Shown here in pieces: positions 11,201-19,676 of a stretch of DNA of 64,000 nucleotides (its first letter is position 1; every line of letters starts with the position of its first letter). The stretch is from positions 26,484,680-26,548,679 of the forward strand of contig OY294048.1 in the NCBI GenBank assembly GCA_958510825.1. The letters are read 5' to 3'. A program made the translations under genes and the position numbers. Under the pieces are notes generated by a model. That model saw nothing but the letters and a program-made list of their open reading frames with translations. It ran no database searches and was not told the DNA's origin. The stretch comes from Brachypterus glaber (taxonomy: Eukaryota; Arthropoda; Insecta; Coleoptera; Kateretidae).

Positions 11201-12194
11201 AACACAGCTCGTAAAAATTGATGGAAACACATCACCTATTGAAGATGTGCCCTTAGGGGTCCCTCAGGGGTCTATCTTAGGGCCTCTATTGTTTATTATT
11301 TATATCGCGGATATGTTCCAAAAAGTATTATATGTATCTATGCAAGGTTATGCCGATGACGCGCAAATAAGGTCTAGTTTCAAATTCAACGATTTAGATA
11401 ATGCTGCAAAAATGATAAATCATGATTTAAATTTAATTTTTGAGTATGCTTGTAAAAATAATTTAAAGTTAAATCCTGAAAAAACACAAGCGATGATATT
11501 TTGTGGCAAATTTAAATATAATTCCATAAAAAATAACCTTAATTTAAATATAAATGGTACTAAGATCGAATTTTGTGAGACTGCAAAAAATCTAGGTGTG
11601 ATCTATGATACTCATCTTAAATTTACGGCTCATGTAAGTAGGTTGGTGCAAACTTGTTACTTAAAACTTAGACTTTTATATGCAGGTAGGGATTTTTTAG
11701 GCTTTAGACTAAGAAAGCAACTTTGTGAAAGTTTGGTTTTATCTAATCTTTTATACTGCATCACAGTATACTTTCCTTGTCTAGACGCAATAGACCAACA
11801 ACGGGTTCAAAAAATACAAAACAGTTGCTGTAGGTTCATTTATGGTTTACGAAAGTATGATCACGTAACAGAAAAAATTAAAGAGCTCCAATGGTTAAAA
11901 ATGGAAAGTCAGTGGAAAGTAGCACACATAACTTTCTGTCTAAAGCTTTTAGAAAGTTCCACACCTGTATCTTTAAGGCGAAAACTAATTTTTAGAAATA
12001 ATGCTCATGATGTTAATATACGACAGGCTAATAGACTAACTATGCCCAGGCATAATCTAGTCATGTTTGAAAAATCATTTACATACCAGTCGGTGGTACT
12101 GTACAATGAGCACTGCGATGTGTTTCGAAATTGCTCTATAGCAACTTGTAAGAAAAAGCTGAAACAATTATTTTTTTTAAGAAATTATAATTAA
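8271..12194 (+). CDS. LINE ORF2 with three tandem in-frame reverse transcriptase domains
   Basis: The ORF is 1307 codons long and fully open. Residues about 19-387, 388-756 and 757-1125 are the same 369-residue RT block, each with NSAGIDNINLDMI, DDLRPISLLSVFSKVLEKI, the first catalytic-Asp block LISLDFSKAFNTV, GVPQGSILGPLLF and the active site GYADDAQ. The YADD tyrosines are near residues 289, 658 and 1027. The blocks differ by two residues in my reading: N/K near the start, and I/L just after the active site. After the third copy the normal RT thumb and LINE C-terminus follow once (RKQLCESLVLSNLLYC ... CKKKLKQLFF). An ordinary LINE of this jockey/CR1-like type has one RT per ORF. The upstream SKLWKTLKN text (8245-8275) suggests the true reading frame entered from an endonuclease now lost by 5' truncation. 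The assigned start Met is only the first available ATG. The triplication could be real or an assembly artefact. Confidence 0.9.
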   Translation: MNVCTNSKNDIPENLKNPTLINQNFLANFTDNVSVETAEFYNTHRHGINTFKFQLTDIDTVKKTILSLNSNSAGIDNINLDMIKYCMPHITVYILHIINCCLERGYFPTQWKTAVVLPLAKKSNPESYDDLRPISLLSVFSKVLEKIVYSQLYKYFQENNILPEKQFGFRKNHSTTSALLDLNDDVLRDLDQKLISVLISLDFSKAFNTVSPCLLVAKLKYYGLDETALSFFVSYLFHRTQLVKIDGNTSPIEDVPLGVPQGSILGPLLFIIYIADMFQKVLYVSMQGYADDAQIRSSFKFNDLDNAAKMINHDLNLIFEYACKNNLKLNPEKTQAMIFCGKFKYNSIKNNLNLNINGTKIEFCETAKNLGVIYDTHLKFTAHVSRLTLINQKFLANFTDNVSVETAEFYNTHRHGINTFKFQLTDIDTVKKTILSLNSNSAGIDNINLDMIKYCMPHITVYILHIINCCLERGYFPTQWKTAVVLPLAKKSNPESYDDLRPISLLSVFSKVLEKIVYSQLYKYFQENNILPEKQFGFRKNHSTTSALLDLNDDVLRDLDQKLISVLISLDFSKAFNTVSPCLLVAKLKYYGLDETALSFFVSYLFHRTQLVKIDGNTSPIEDVPLGVPQGSILGPLLFIIYIADMFQKVLYVSMQGYADDAQLRSSFKFNDLDNAAKMINHDLNLIFEYACKNNLKLNPEKTQAMIFCGKFKYNSIKNNLNLNINGTKIEFCETAKNLGVIYDTHLKFTAHVSRLTLINQNFLANFTDNVSVETAEFYNTHRHGINTFKFQLTDIDTVKKTILSLNSNSAGIDNINLDMIKYCMPHITVYILHIINCCLERGYFPTQWKTAVVLPLAKKSNPESYDDLRPISLLSVFSKVLEKIVYSQLYKYFQENNILPEKQFGFRKNHSTTSALLDLNDDVLRDLDQKLISVLISLDFSKAFNTVSPCLLVAKLKYYGLDETALSFFVSYLFHRTQLVKIDGNTSPIEDVPLGVPQGSILGPLLFIIYIADMFQKVLYVSMQGYADDAQIRSSFKFNDLDNAAKMINHDLNLIFEYACKNNLKLNPEKTQAMIFCGKFKYNSIKNNLNLNINGTKIEFCETAKNLGVIYDTHLKFTAHVSRLVQTCYLKLRLLYAGRDFLGFRLRKQLCESLVLSNLLYCITVYFPCLDAIDQQRVQKIQNSCCRFIYGLRKYDHVTEKIKELQWLKMESQWKVAHITFCLKLLESSTPVSLRRKLIFRNNAHDVNIRQANRLTMPRHNLVMFEKSFTYQSVVLYNEHCDVFRNCSIATCKKKLKQLFFLRNYN
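8324..11644 (+). repeat. Three tandem 1107-bp units inside the LINE ORF
   Basis: The units span 8324-9430, 9431-10537 and 10538-11644. All begin 'aaccttaattaatcaaaa' and end 'catgtaagtaggtt'. 1107 is divisible by three, so the frame is kept. Differences I noticed: a/t near the start in unit 2, t/c about 140 bp into unit 1, and a/t just after the YADD codons in unit 2. That is over 99.5 per cent identity between units. Confidence 0.95.
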
Positions 12195-12462
12195 ATACCC
12201 GAATACCTCGCCGAATAATAAAATACACTATTTTTTTTTTCTATCTAGATGTTTGGTTGGTTTACATTAATATACTTACCTGTGATTTTTTTTTTGTATA
12301 CATTTTTATTTAGGATTTTTTTTATATTGTATAATTTTACGTTTTTTTTTTTATATTGATTTATATTTTTTAATAATTTTATGATAAAACTGTTGTATTG
12401 GGTTAAGTGTAAGAATAGCCATAGGCTAAACTTCGCCCTTTTCTTTAAGAAATAAAGGCTAT

Positions 12463-12486
12463 TATTATTATTATTATTATTATTAT
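12463..12486. repeat. (ATT)n tail of the LINE
   Basis: A run of ATT/TTA repeats sits directly after 'aataaaggct'. It marks the 3' end of the inserted LINE; env-like sequence of the Gypsy element resumes at about 12487. Confidence 0.85.
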
Positions 12487-12504
12487 ATAATTATAGCAAA
12501 AATA

Positions 12505-14440
12505 ACATAAAAAACCACTAACTAATCAAAACGTCCTTTTACAACCCAGACATCCTCCCCTACAAACTAGGTAATGCAAAAATAAGATCCTCATACCATA
12601 CATTTATCCTCTATTTTGACTTACTCCCAATAGAAAACGAAATCATTAAAATAGAAAATCTACATCAAAATATTTCTCATATCATATATACTAGTAACAG
12701 TAATATTACAAGCGAGTTGTCATATTTAAACGACGCAATTTTATTTCAATTAAATCTAGCTAAAGGAAAATTAAGTTTATTAAAGGGACACAAACGTCCT
12801 AAGCGTGGCCTTGTCGACGGAATAGGCTCTATTTTTAAAACAAGATAAAGCGATAACAGACTTGGAATCTAACCAGATAAAAACAGTATCTACATTAAAT
12901 AAGCATATTTTATTAACTACCAAAATAATTTATAACTATAATTCTACATTAAAAGTAATACAACAAAATGAACAAAAAATACGGAAAAAATCAACAAATT
13001 TAATTTTGAACTAAATACACTATTTGATCAGCATCACAAATATATTATGGCCAAAAATGCAATGGAGGAAATTAGTAAAATATTATTAATGGCAATCAAA
13101 ATTTTATCTAATATCGAAAATGCAGTAACATTTTCTAGAATGAATATTTTACACAATAGTATACTTAAGTTAGACGACCTAAAGTTTATCATACAAAAAA
13201 TTCTTACTCAGCATTCTTTAAATGAGCTCCTATTTGATGTTAACGACATTTATAAATATTATGACATTGTAGAGGTTGGCTCTTATCTATCTAATAACTT
13301 TTTCCTATCATGGAAATTTTTTCTTATTACCACCTATACCCAAAACAATACAATACTCATTCCTAGAAAACCTTACCTGACTATGAACGACGACTTATAT
13401 CAGTATGAAGATCAACCCTGCAAGAATACCAACCCTCTGTATTACTGTAAAAACACAGAATTAATAAGCAGTTCAGAAGACTGTATTCACCAAATCTTCC
13501 AAGTCCATAACAAAGCCCCCAGCAGCTGCAGCCCCGTGAATATTGTCATAAAGCACACCATCATAGAACAGATAAATCCAGCTACATATATTGCCGTCTT
13601 CACAAAGGAAACTAAAGTAAGAACATTATGCCACATAAGCGAAATTACCATACTTCATGGAACATACTTGATAGAACTCCCAACCGGCTGCAGCTTCGAA
13701 ACTTCTACACTCTAAATTTGTCCGACAATCTTACAGTAGTTTTAACTGTAATAATTAAAGCAAATTTACAATGTCAGAATGTGAATTTACAGTATTTATT
13801 AAATTAACCTCAATATTACTGGGTTTAGTAAAATCTCAGCTCTTTTCCTGTCGGTACAATAATTTTGCATTAAAATTCATGCATGTGATCCACAAACCCA
13901 GCACTTTTACAGACAGTCCCGAAAATTACCATAATAATAGCAGTAAAATTACCAAAATAAAAATTCACATTTTTACAGATAACTGTGAATTTACAGTACT
14001 GATTTAAATTTACCACTTTATTTGCTGGCAACATATGACCTACTTTATTTGCTGTAAAATAACCATGTTTGCATTTACAGTGTACAGAGTCTTTCCAAAA
14101 TTTTAAAACAATTATTGATGGACAACCCTTATTACTACCCGAAATTAAAATCGTAACGAACACTAAAAGTCCTAGCCCAGAATTGGTTATACAACACATA
14201 AATCTAGATAGAATCCAGGATATCCAAAACGAACAGAGAAGAATCCAAGAAGTTACACTTATTACCATATCAACTCCAAACTCACATTGGTGGACAACAA
14301 ATCTTTATATTATCCTCGCATTCTTAATGATAGGAAGCATTTTAAACATCATCCACGAAAAATATTTTAGAAGAAACTCCAACTCCACATCAACTCCAGA
14401 TTGCGGTAAACGCAAACAACCAAGCTGTTCCACCTTCTAA
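12505..14440 (+). pseudogene. Errantivirus-type env (F-like fusion glycoprotein), broken
   Basis: The first part (about 12505-12835) encodes an N-terminal subunit-like stretch. It ends in a furin-type basic site RPKRG followed by LVDGIGSIFK (12791-12835), matching the cleavage site and fusion-peptide region of errantivirus/baculovirus F-like Env. The frame then breaks at a stop, and a heptad-like region (12850-12990) continues in a different frame. The 222-codon ORF 13047-13715 carries the ectodomain with several cysteines and a HGTYLIELPTGCSFET block. The coding text is then interrupted at about 13716-14078. It resumes with DGQPLLLPEIKI and a hydrophobic membrane segment (YIILAFLMIGSILNII, about 14310-14355) with a short basic tail. 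Several breaks make it non-functional. Confidence 0.75.
13730..14078. mobile_element. Unidentified ~350-bp insertion within env
   Basis: Env-like sequence stops after 13715 and resumes near 14079. The intervening DNA is rich in 'tttacagt' words. The 14-mer 'gtgaatttacagta' occurs twice (13781-13794 and 13985-13998), and both borders contain 'ttacagt'/'actgtaa' words in inverted orientation. This suggests a small non-autonomous element, but I could not define exact terminal repeats or a target duplication. Confidence 0.45.
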
Positions 14441-14526
14441 ACCACGTGGAATTACACAACCCTTCGCAGAAGACATCAATGGATGAACTGCCACGTCCCC
14501 CCTATGGGTCTTTTTGGCAACGGAGG

Positions 14527-14690
14527 AGTTAAATATAAATTTCATGTATATTTTATTATTGCTTGCCAGCACATTCTATTATATATATAAACCAACATCA
14601 TTATTGTAGTCAGTCTTAATACATAATAGCTACCTGTAATTGTTTGTATACCTGTAAACTATAAAAATAAATTGTTTTTTTCGGAGTTTC
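14527..14690 (+). repeat. 3' LTR of the errantivirus-like Gypsy (probable)
   Basis: A purine tract 'acggagg' precedes 'agttaaatataaattt' at 14527. Errantivirus LTRs such as that of Drosophila gypsy also start AGTTAA. Inside are a TATA-like 'ttatatatataaacc', an insect initiator word tcagtc (about 14620) and a possible 'aataaa' signal (about 14667). With no 5' LTR to compare, the right end is a guess. Confidence 0.5.
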
Positions 14691-16507
14691 CTTTTTAAAG
14701 TCCATAATTAACGAAAAAAAATTGTATTTTTTTAAATGATAATTTTTTTATTTTTTGAAAAATTTTAACCACCATAAATTTTTTGTTTTTGGGGGGATTA
14801 CTTTTAAAAATTGGTATAATTCATCCTTATAATAAAAGTAATTTTTCCTAAAAAAGTTACGTTAATCAGTTTTTTTTTCGATTTTTTAAAATTATTTTCA
14901 AAATTGATAGAATTGATCCCTATAATAAAAGTATTTTTTCCTGAAAAAGTTACGTCCTAAAAATTTTAAGTCGATCGGATTATTCGTTCTTGAGTTATCG
15001 TGACATCGGACGGACAGACAGGCAGAGAGACGAACGGAAGGACATTTAAAAAAAAGTTGCTTATATTTTCGTAAAACAAATTTATATCCAAGAATTTTTT
15101 GTTCAGGACGATTTTTTTTTAACTCGAAACTACCGTATATTATTCTATCGCAGGCGCTGTAAATAATATAATAATGTATTAAGTTAAAAGAAACAGATGC
15201 CGTTTACCTTACGGAGTGCTATTTAGTTTACTCACTGTGACGTCAGAATCGTATTCTCTCAAAAACGGTGTATATTTAACGTGACTTTTTACCTGCAGTT
15301 TTTCAATGCAAATTTAAATCCCTAATGTAGTTCAAAGTCCAAACTTGCAAACGACGCGTCAATAGGTAATATTACGTTTTTAACATGGATAGTAATCTTC
15401 GAATACTAAGCGTAGCAGCAACTTATAATACACGAGCGCTCCGACATTTCAAATCGGGGGTGACAGGTATTTAGAGTAAGATTGTACTATAAACTAAGGT
15501 AGGTCACACAATTTCAATGTGCATCCAGTGTTAGCTTTAAGTAGTATAATTTACCTGTTTATACTGACTTTTATGCGACAAACATTTCACACCTGATGTA
15601 ATTAATCAAAAAATGTATCAGTTTTTATAATTCTGCCACAGAAAAACGGCTTCCATGCTGGATCAAATAATTTGGTAAGATGTTGCCCAAACGTGTAGAT
15701 TAACATATCAAAATTTAAGCAACATCTGTGGTATCATAAAATCATTATAAAAGAGTACAATGTTCTTTGAAAGTAAAAAACAGTTTTAATGAACTAAATA
15801 CTCACGCAATGTTAGGAAGGTAGGTGGGTATTAAGGGAGGGGTTCGACAAGCTATCACCTCCATCTGGTGGGTCCTGGGCACCTACAACATTAATAGTAT
15901 ATTACATACTGAGGTGCCTTCTATTTGCCCACTACAAAAAATGTTTGAATTTTGACGCCATATTAAAAAGTTTATTTGCAGTGAAGTTTGTTACAAATGT
16001 TGCTTTTAGAATTTAGAATAATAAATAGAAATCAATAAAATAAACTTTGTTTTTTGTTAATTAACAATCTTAAAACATTTATATTCATTTAATATAAATT
16101 AAGTAATAAATTTAATTGTTTTTATCTAAAAACTAGTAGAAATGCCTACGTTACTTCGTTATTTTTGCGATAGAGGGCATGCAGCACCTGTTTTTGTTTT
16201 TGAGTGCGTTTGTTTTGTTTCATGACAGCAGACTTTTATTGAGATATGATTAGGTTAATAAATAAACTATTGATTTATAGTTTTCCGTGTAAAATACGAA
16301 GAAAAATAGAAAATTTAAATTTATACACTAAAGCTTAATTACAATCTGATTATAGTAGGGATACACCAAAGAAATACGACAAATGATTGGCCAAACCAAG
16401 GTAAATAATTTTGTTGAATTTATCTTACTTTAAAATTATTGGTTATTTGTTATATCAAGTTAGGTACCTTATACTGCAATGTATTTTTCTTTTTAACTAA
16501 AGTTTAT
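14691..16507. other. Non-coding DNA with a dispersed repeat
   Basis: No gene is recognised. A short near-duplicate ('ataataaaagta.tttttcct.aaaaagttacgt') occurs near 14830-14870 and 14925-14955. At 14983-15045 lies one copy of the GTTATCGTG plus GACAGACA module that recurs elsewhere in the window. The remainder (15100-16507) is AT-rich unique-looking sequence. A possible short exon-like stretch at 16356-16400 has 'ag' and 'gtaa' borders, but nothing supports coding. Confidence 0.5.
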
Positions 16508-16651
16508 TGTTGTTGCATATAAGAAAAGCTTATGCAAAGAACTCGAGAAGAATAGGGGGCCAGGTCAAGATGTTAGATGTACATGTTTTGAAATATAAGT
16601 TGAAGTACATTATTGTTTGAATTACTATTGATACCAAATCATTATATAACA
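16508..16651 (+). repeat. 5' LTR (left end missing or diverged)
   Basis: It matches the 3' LTR from 'ttgcatataagaaaagctt' to 'tcattatataaca', with several substitutions and small indels (e.g. 'gttagatgtacatg' against 'gttacatg'). The first ~40 bp of the 3' LTR (TGTTAGGCAACC...) are not recognisable here. This copy preserves the uninterrupted site at which the foldback element entered the 3' LTR. Confidence 0.85.
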
Positions 16652-16669
16652 TGGCGCTGCCTATTTCAT
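16652..16669 (+). other. Primer binding site of the Mag-like Gypsy
   Basis: 'tggcgctgcctatttca' follows the LTR end directly. The TGG start complements the universal tRNA CCA end. I cannot name the tRNA with confidence. Confidence 0.6.
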
Positions 16670-16783
16670 AATTGTGTGGTTGGTTTGGTATATTTTTCAT
16701 AATTTCGGGAAAAAATGTATTTGTGAGGTTAAGTGTAACCGGAAAATTCTAATTTCTGTAATAATTTCTGAAATAAATACAAA

Positions 16784-17602
16784 ATGGTTGATAATCGTGG
16801 TATTTCATCTTTAAATCTAAATGGTAATGTGGCCGAAAATTGGAAATTGTGGAGAATGAGGTTTGAAAACTTCATGTTAGCCACAGAACTGTCGAAGAAG
16901 GACGATGCAATAAAAGTTGCTCAATTATTGCATTACATTGGTGAGGATGCTTTTAAAATTTATACTGCCTTTAAGTTTGATGATGGGGAGAGTACTAAGT
17001 TAAACTCAGTACTTGCTAAGTTTGAAGCTCACTTTTTGGCAAAAGAAAATCTTTCGTATGAAAGATATCAGTTTTTCATGTACAGGCAAGGGCTCGATCA
17101 AACTTTTAAACAATTTGTCACAGAATTACGAAAAAAGGCTATGAAATGCAAGTTGGAAACTATGCAGGATAGTTTAATAAAAGCAATGATAATTTGTGGA
17201 GCAAATAATTCATGCATGAGGCAGATGTTATTAGAAAATTATTCTTTGTCCTTGGACCAAGCTGTGGAGCTTTGCCACGTCATGGAGGCTGCGGCAAGAA
17301 GGACTACGACTATGGAGGCTGCTGCTTCATCATCCAGAGTGAGTGATATAGACTTAGTAAAAACTATTAAATCATGTAATAAATGCGGAAAATCACATCC
17401 GATAAATGCCCGGCGTTTGGTAAATCTTGTGCATTTCGTAATATTAAAAATCACTTTGCTAATGTTTGCTACAAAAAGAAAAATGCCAACAAAAATGATA
17501 ATAAAAAGCATACAAAATTTAATAAAAATTCAGGGTAAAATATCCAAGTTAATCAAATTAATGAAAGTACCAGCCAGGACAATTTATTTATCGGATCGAT
17601 AA
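16784..17602 (+). pseudogene. Gypsy (Mag-like) gag with a frameshifted zinc knuckle
   Basis: The 272-codon ORF starts MVDNRGISSLNLNG. It shows the capsid-like layout ENWKLWRMRFENFMLATEL, LLHYIGEDAFKIYTAF, LSYERYQFFMYRQ and FVTELRKKAMKC of Mag-type Gag. The zinc knuckle begins CNKCGKSHP (about residue 204), then the frame slips. In the next frame the sequence reads KCPAFGKSC...NHFANVC, so a one-base change near 17405 destroys the end of Gag. One knuckle cysteine also appears replaced by Arg. The true product would continue as Gag-Pol. The ATG at 16784 fits just downstream of the LTR and primer site. Confidence 0.8.
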
Positions 17603-19190
17603 AAAATTCTGCACAAAACAATGAATGGTTTTCAGTGTTAAAAATTAATAATAATTACGTTAAATTCAAATTGATAGCGGGGCAATGGGAAAGGTAATGA
17701 GTCTGTCAAAATTTTATAGTTATGATTTAAACAAAATAAAACCTAACAAATTCTCAATTAAAGTCATATACGGGGGATGATTTAAATGTTGTTGGCACAT
17801 GTAGTTTACGTTGTTTTAAAAATAAATGGTACACTTTACAATTTTACATTGTAGATTCTAATATACAATGTATTTTGGGTTTAAATTCATGTGTTAACTT
17901 AAATTTAATTAAGAAAATGGATTTAATAAATACAAAACCCGAATATGATCAGTTATTGAAAAATTTTGATGATGTATTTTCCGGCATAGGTTGTTTAGAC
18001 AAACCTTATCATTTGGAGCTGGTGGAGGGGACCAAGCCAGTTGTGCAACCAATTAGAAGAGTACCCCTTCCACTTATGAATAATTTAAAACAAGCTCTAA
18101 ATGATTTGGTGGAACAAAAAATACTGGAAAAGGTAATTGGGTTCACGGGTTGGTGTTAGTAAAAAAACCTGATGGTTCATTACGAATTTGCATGGACATG
18201 CGGATTTTAAATAAATATGCAAAACGTGAATATTGTCAAATCAAATTCCCACTATTAAAGAAATTTCTGGAGATTTAGCTGGGGCTAAATATTTTAGCAC
18301 TTTAGACGCGGCTAATGGGTTCTATTAAATAGTTTTGGATAAAGAGAGCGCAGACATATGTAGGGTAGGTACACCTTTTGGCCTTTATAAATTTCTTAGG
18401 TTACCATTTGGTATGAAATCAGCACCGGAGGGTTTTCAAAAGCGTTTTAAGCAGATTTTTAATTTCAAGGCTGTTAAAGTTTATGTTGATGACCTTTTAG
18501 TATGAGGTAGGACTAAAGAGGAACACGATGAAAATCTTAAAAAAGTCGAGAGTTGAACCTGATAGTTCAAAAATTTCGGCTATCAATAATTTCCAAAAAC
18601 CATCTTGTAAACAAGATGTACAGCGTTTGCTAGGTATGCTGACGTATGTTAGTAAATTCATCACGAATTTTTCTGCAGAAACAACGGCTTTACGAGAATT
18701 AATTAAAAATGATATTATGTTTAATTGGTCTAAAATTCATGATGATGCGTTTAATAAATTAAAACAAATTTTAACTTCAAAACCTGTACTTCAGTAGTTT
18801 AATGTAAATAAACAAAGTACAATTTCTGTTGATAGTTCCAAATCTGGAATAGGCGCGGTCCTTTTATAGGATAATCTTCTTTATGCTTATGCTAGTAAGG
18901 CTTTAACGCAGTGTCAAGTTTCATATGCACAAATAGAAAAATAATTAAATGCGATATGTTTTGGTTTAAATAGGTTTTACCAGTATATTTTTGGGAAAAA
19001 GGTAATTGTGGAAACTGATCATTTAGCACTCTTATCAATTTTTAAAAAGCCTTTAAACAAAACGCCTGCGCGTCTTCAGCGAATGTTATTGCAAATTCAA
19101 ACATTTGATATTGAATTACAGTTTAAAAAAGGATCTCAGTTATATATAGCTGATGCGTTATACAGATGATTTTAATGACGAAATAAAATC
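17603..19190 (+). pseudogene. Gypsy (Mag-like) protease, RT and RNase H, with multiple stops
   Basis: Protease is seen near 17670-17880, where the active-site region has 'LIAGAMG' instead of the expected D-S/T-G-A. RT runs from about 17935: HLELVEGTKPVVQPIRRVP, then after a frame slip KKPDGSLRICMDM, YFSTLDAANGFY, a stop, TPFGLYKFLRLPFGMKSAPE, and the active site VYVDDLLV (about 18480-18500), again followed by a stop. The connection GMLTYVSKFITNFS is near 18640. RNase H shows SVDSSKSGIGAVL, YASKALTQ and TDHLALLSIFKKPLNKTPARLQRMLLQ (18830-19100). At least five in-frame stops were seen. Confidence 0.85.
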
Positions 19191-19439
19191 TCAAGTCTGT
19201 TTGATCATGTCTGAAATTAATGTTACACAAAATAAATTAAAAGAATTGCAGGAAAATACTAAAAATGATTCGGAACTAAGTTAGTTAAAAAAGGTTATTT
19301 TAAACGGTTGGCCAAACAAAACTAAAAATTTAAATGAAAAAATTAAATATTACACTAAATTCAGGGATGAGTTGACTATGATATAATATTTAAAGGGCAA
19401 GCAATTGTTATTCCTACGAATATGAGACGTGAAATGGTA

Positions 19440-19676
19440 GGATTCATTACAGCCACATGGGCATAAATAAGTGCATTAGTTTAGCTCAGAATTCGTTGTT
19501 TTGGCCAAACATGAAAAATGAAATAAGACAGCTCGTGGAGAATTGCCTCTTATGTAATAAATATGCTAATTCTCAGAAATCTGAACCTTTAATGCCACAT
19601 TCTATTCCTAGAATACCCTGGAATAAGGTGGGCACAGATTTATTAGAATTGAAGGGGGTTAAATATTTATTATTAA
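19440..19676 (+). pseudogene. Gypsy integrase N-terminal part, interrupted
   Basis: A zinc-binding HHCC domain is visible (SHMGINKC, LFWPNMKNEIRQLV, CLLCNKY), followed by the start of the catalytic core with the first Asp in KVGTDLLELKGVKYLLLI. The reading stops where the minus-strand LINE begins (about 19677) and resumes at about 22363. Confidence 0.85.

Larger units (their letters stand above)
8221..12486 (+). mobile_element. 5'-truncated LINE with a triplicated RT domain, inserted in the Gypsy element
   Basis: This non-LTR retrotransposon has no endonuclease; it starts just upstream of the RT and ends in an (ATT)n tail after an AATAAA signal (about 12450). It lies between the integrase end and env of the errantivirus-like element and is in the same orientation. 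Its one ORF (8271-12194) contains three consecutive 1107-bp near-identical units. The 3' UTR (12195-12460) is T-rich with no other feature. Confidence 0.85.
5787..14690 (+). mobile_element. Defective errantivirus-like Ty3/Gypsy element with env, split by a LINE
   Basis: The order is a gag fragment, a fused RT end, RNase H, integrase, an env-like gene and a 3' LTR, all on the plus strand. The element starts abruptly in gag with no 5' LTR, so it is 5'-truncated or recombined. A large internal deletion joins gag directly to the RT thumb, removing protease and the RT catalytic core. A LINE (about 8221-12486) interrupts it between integrase and env, and an unidentified segment of about 350 bp interrupts env. 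The combination of Gypsy pol and an F-protein-like Env is characteristic of insect errantiviruses. All genes are broken; this is a genomic fossil. Confidence 0.8.

Noticed and set aside
16356..16400. Possible short host exon (ag|...|gtaaat)
   Set aside because: Only splice-like dinucleotides support it; there is no recognisable coding sequence or partner exon.
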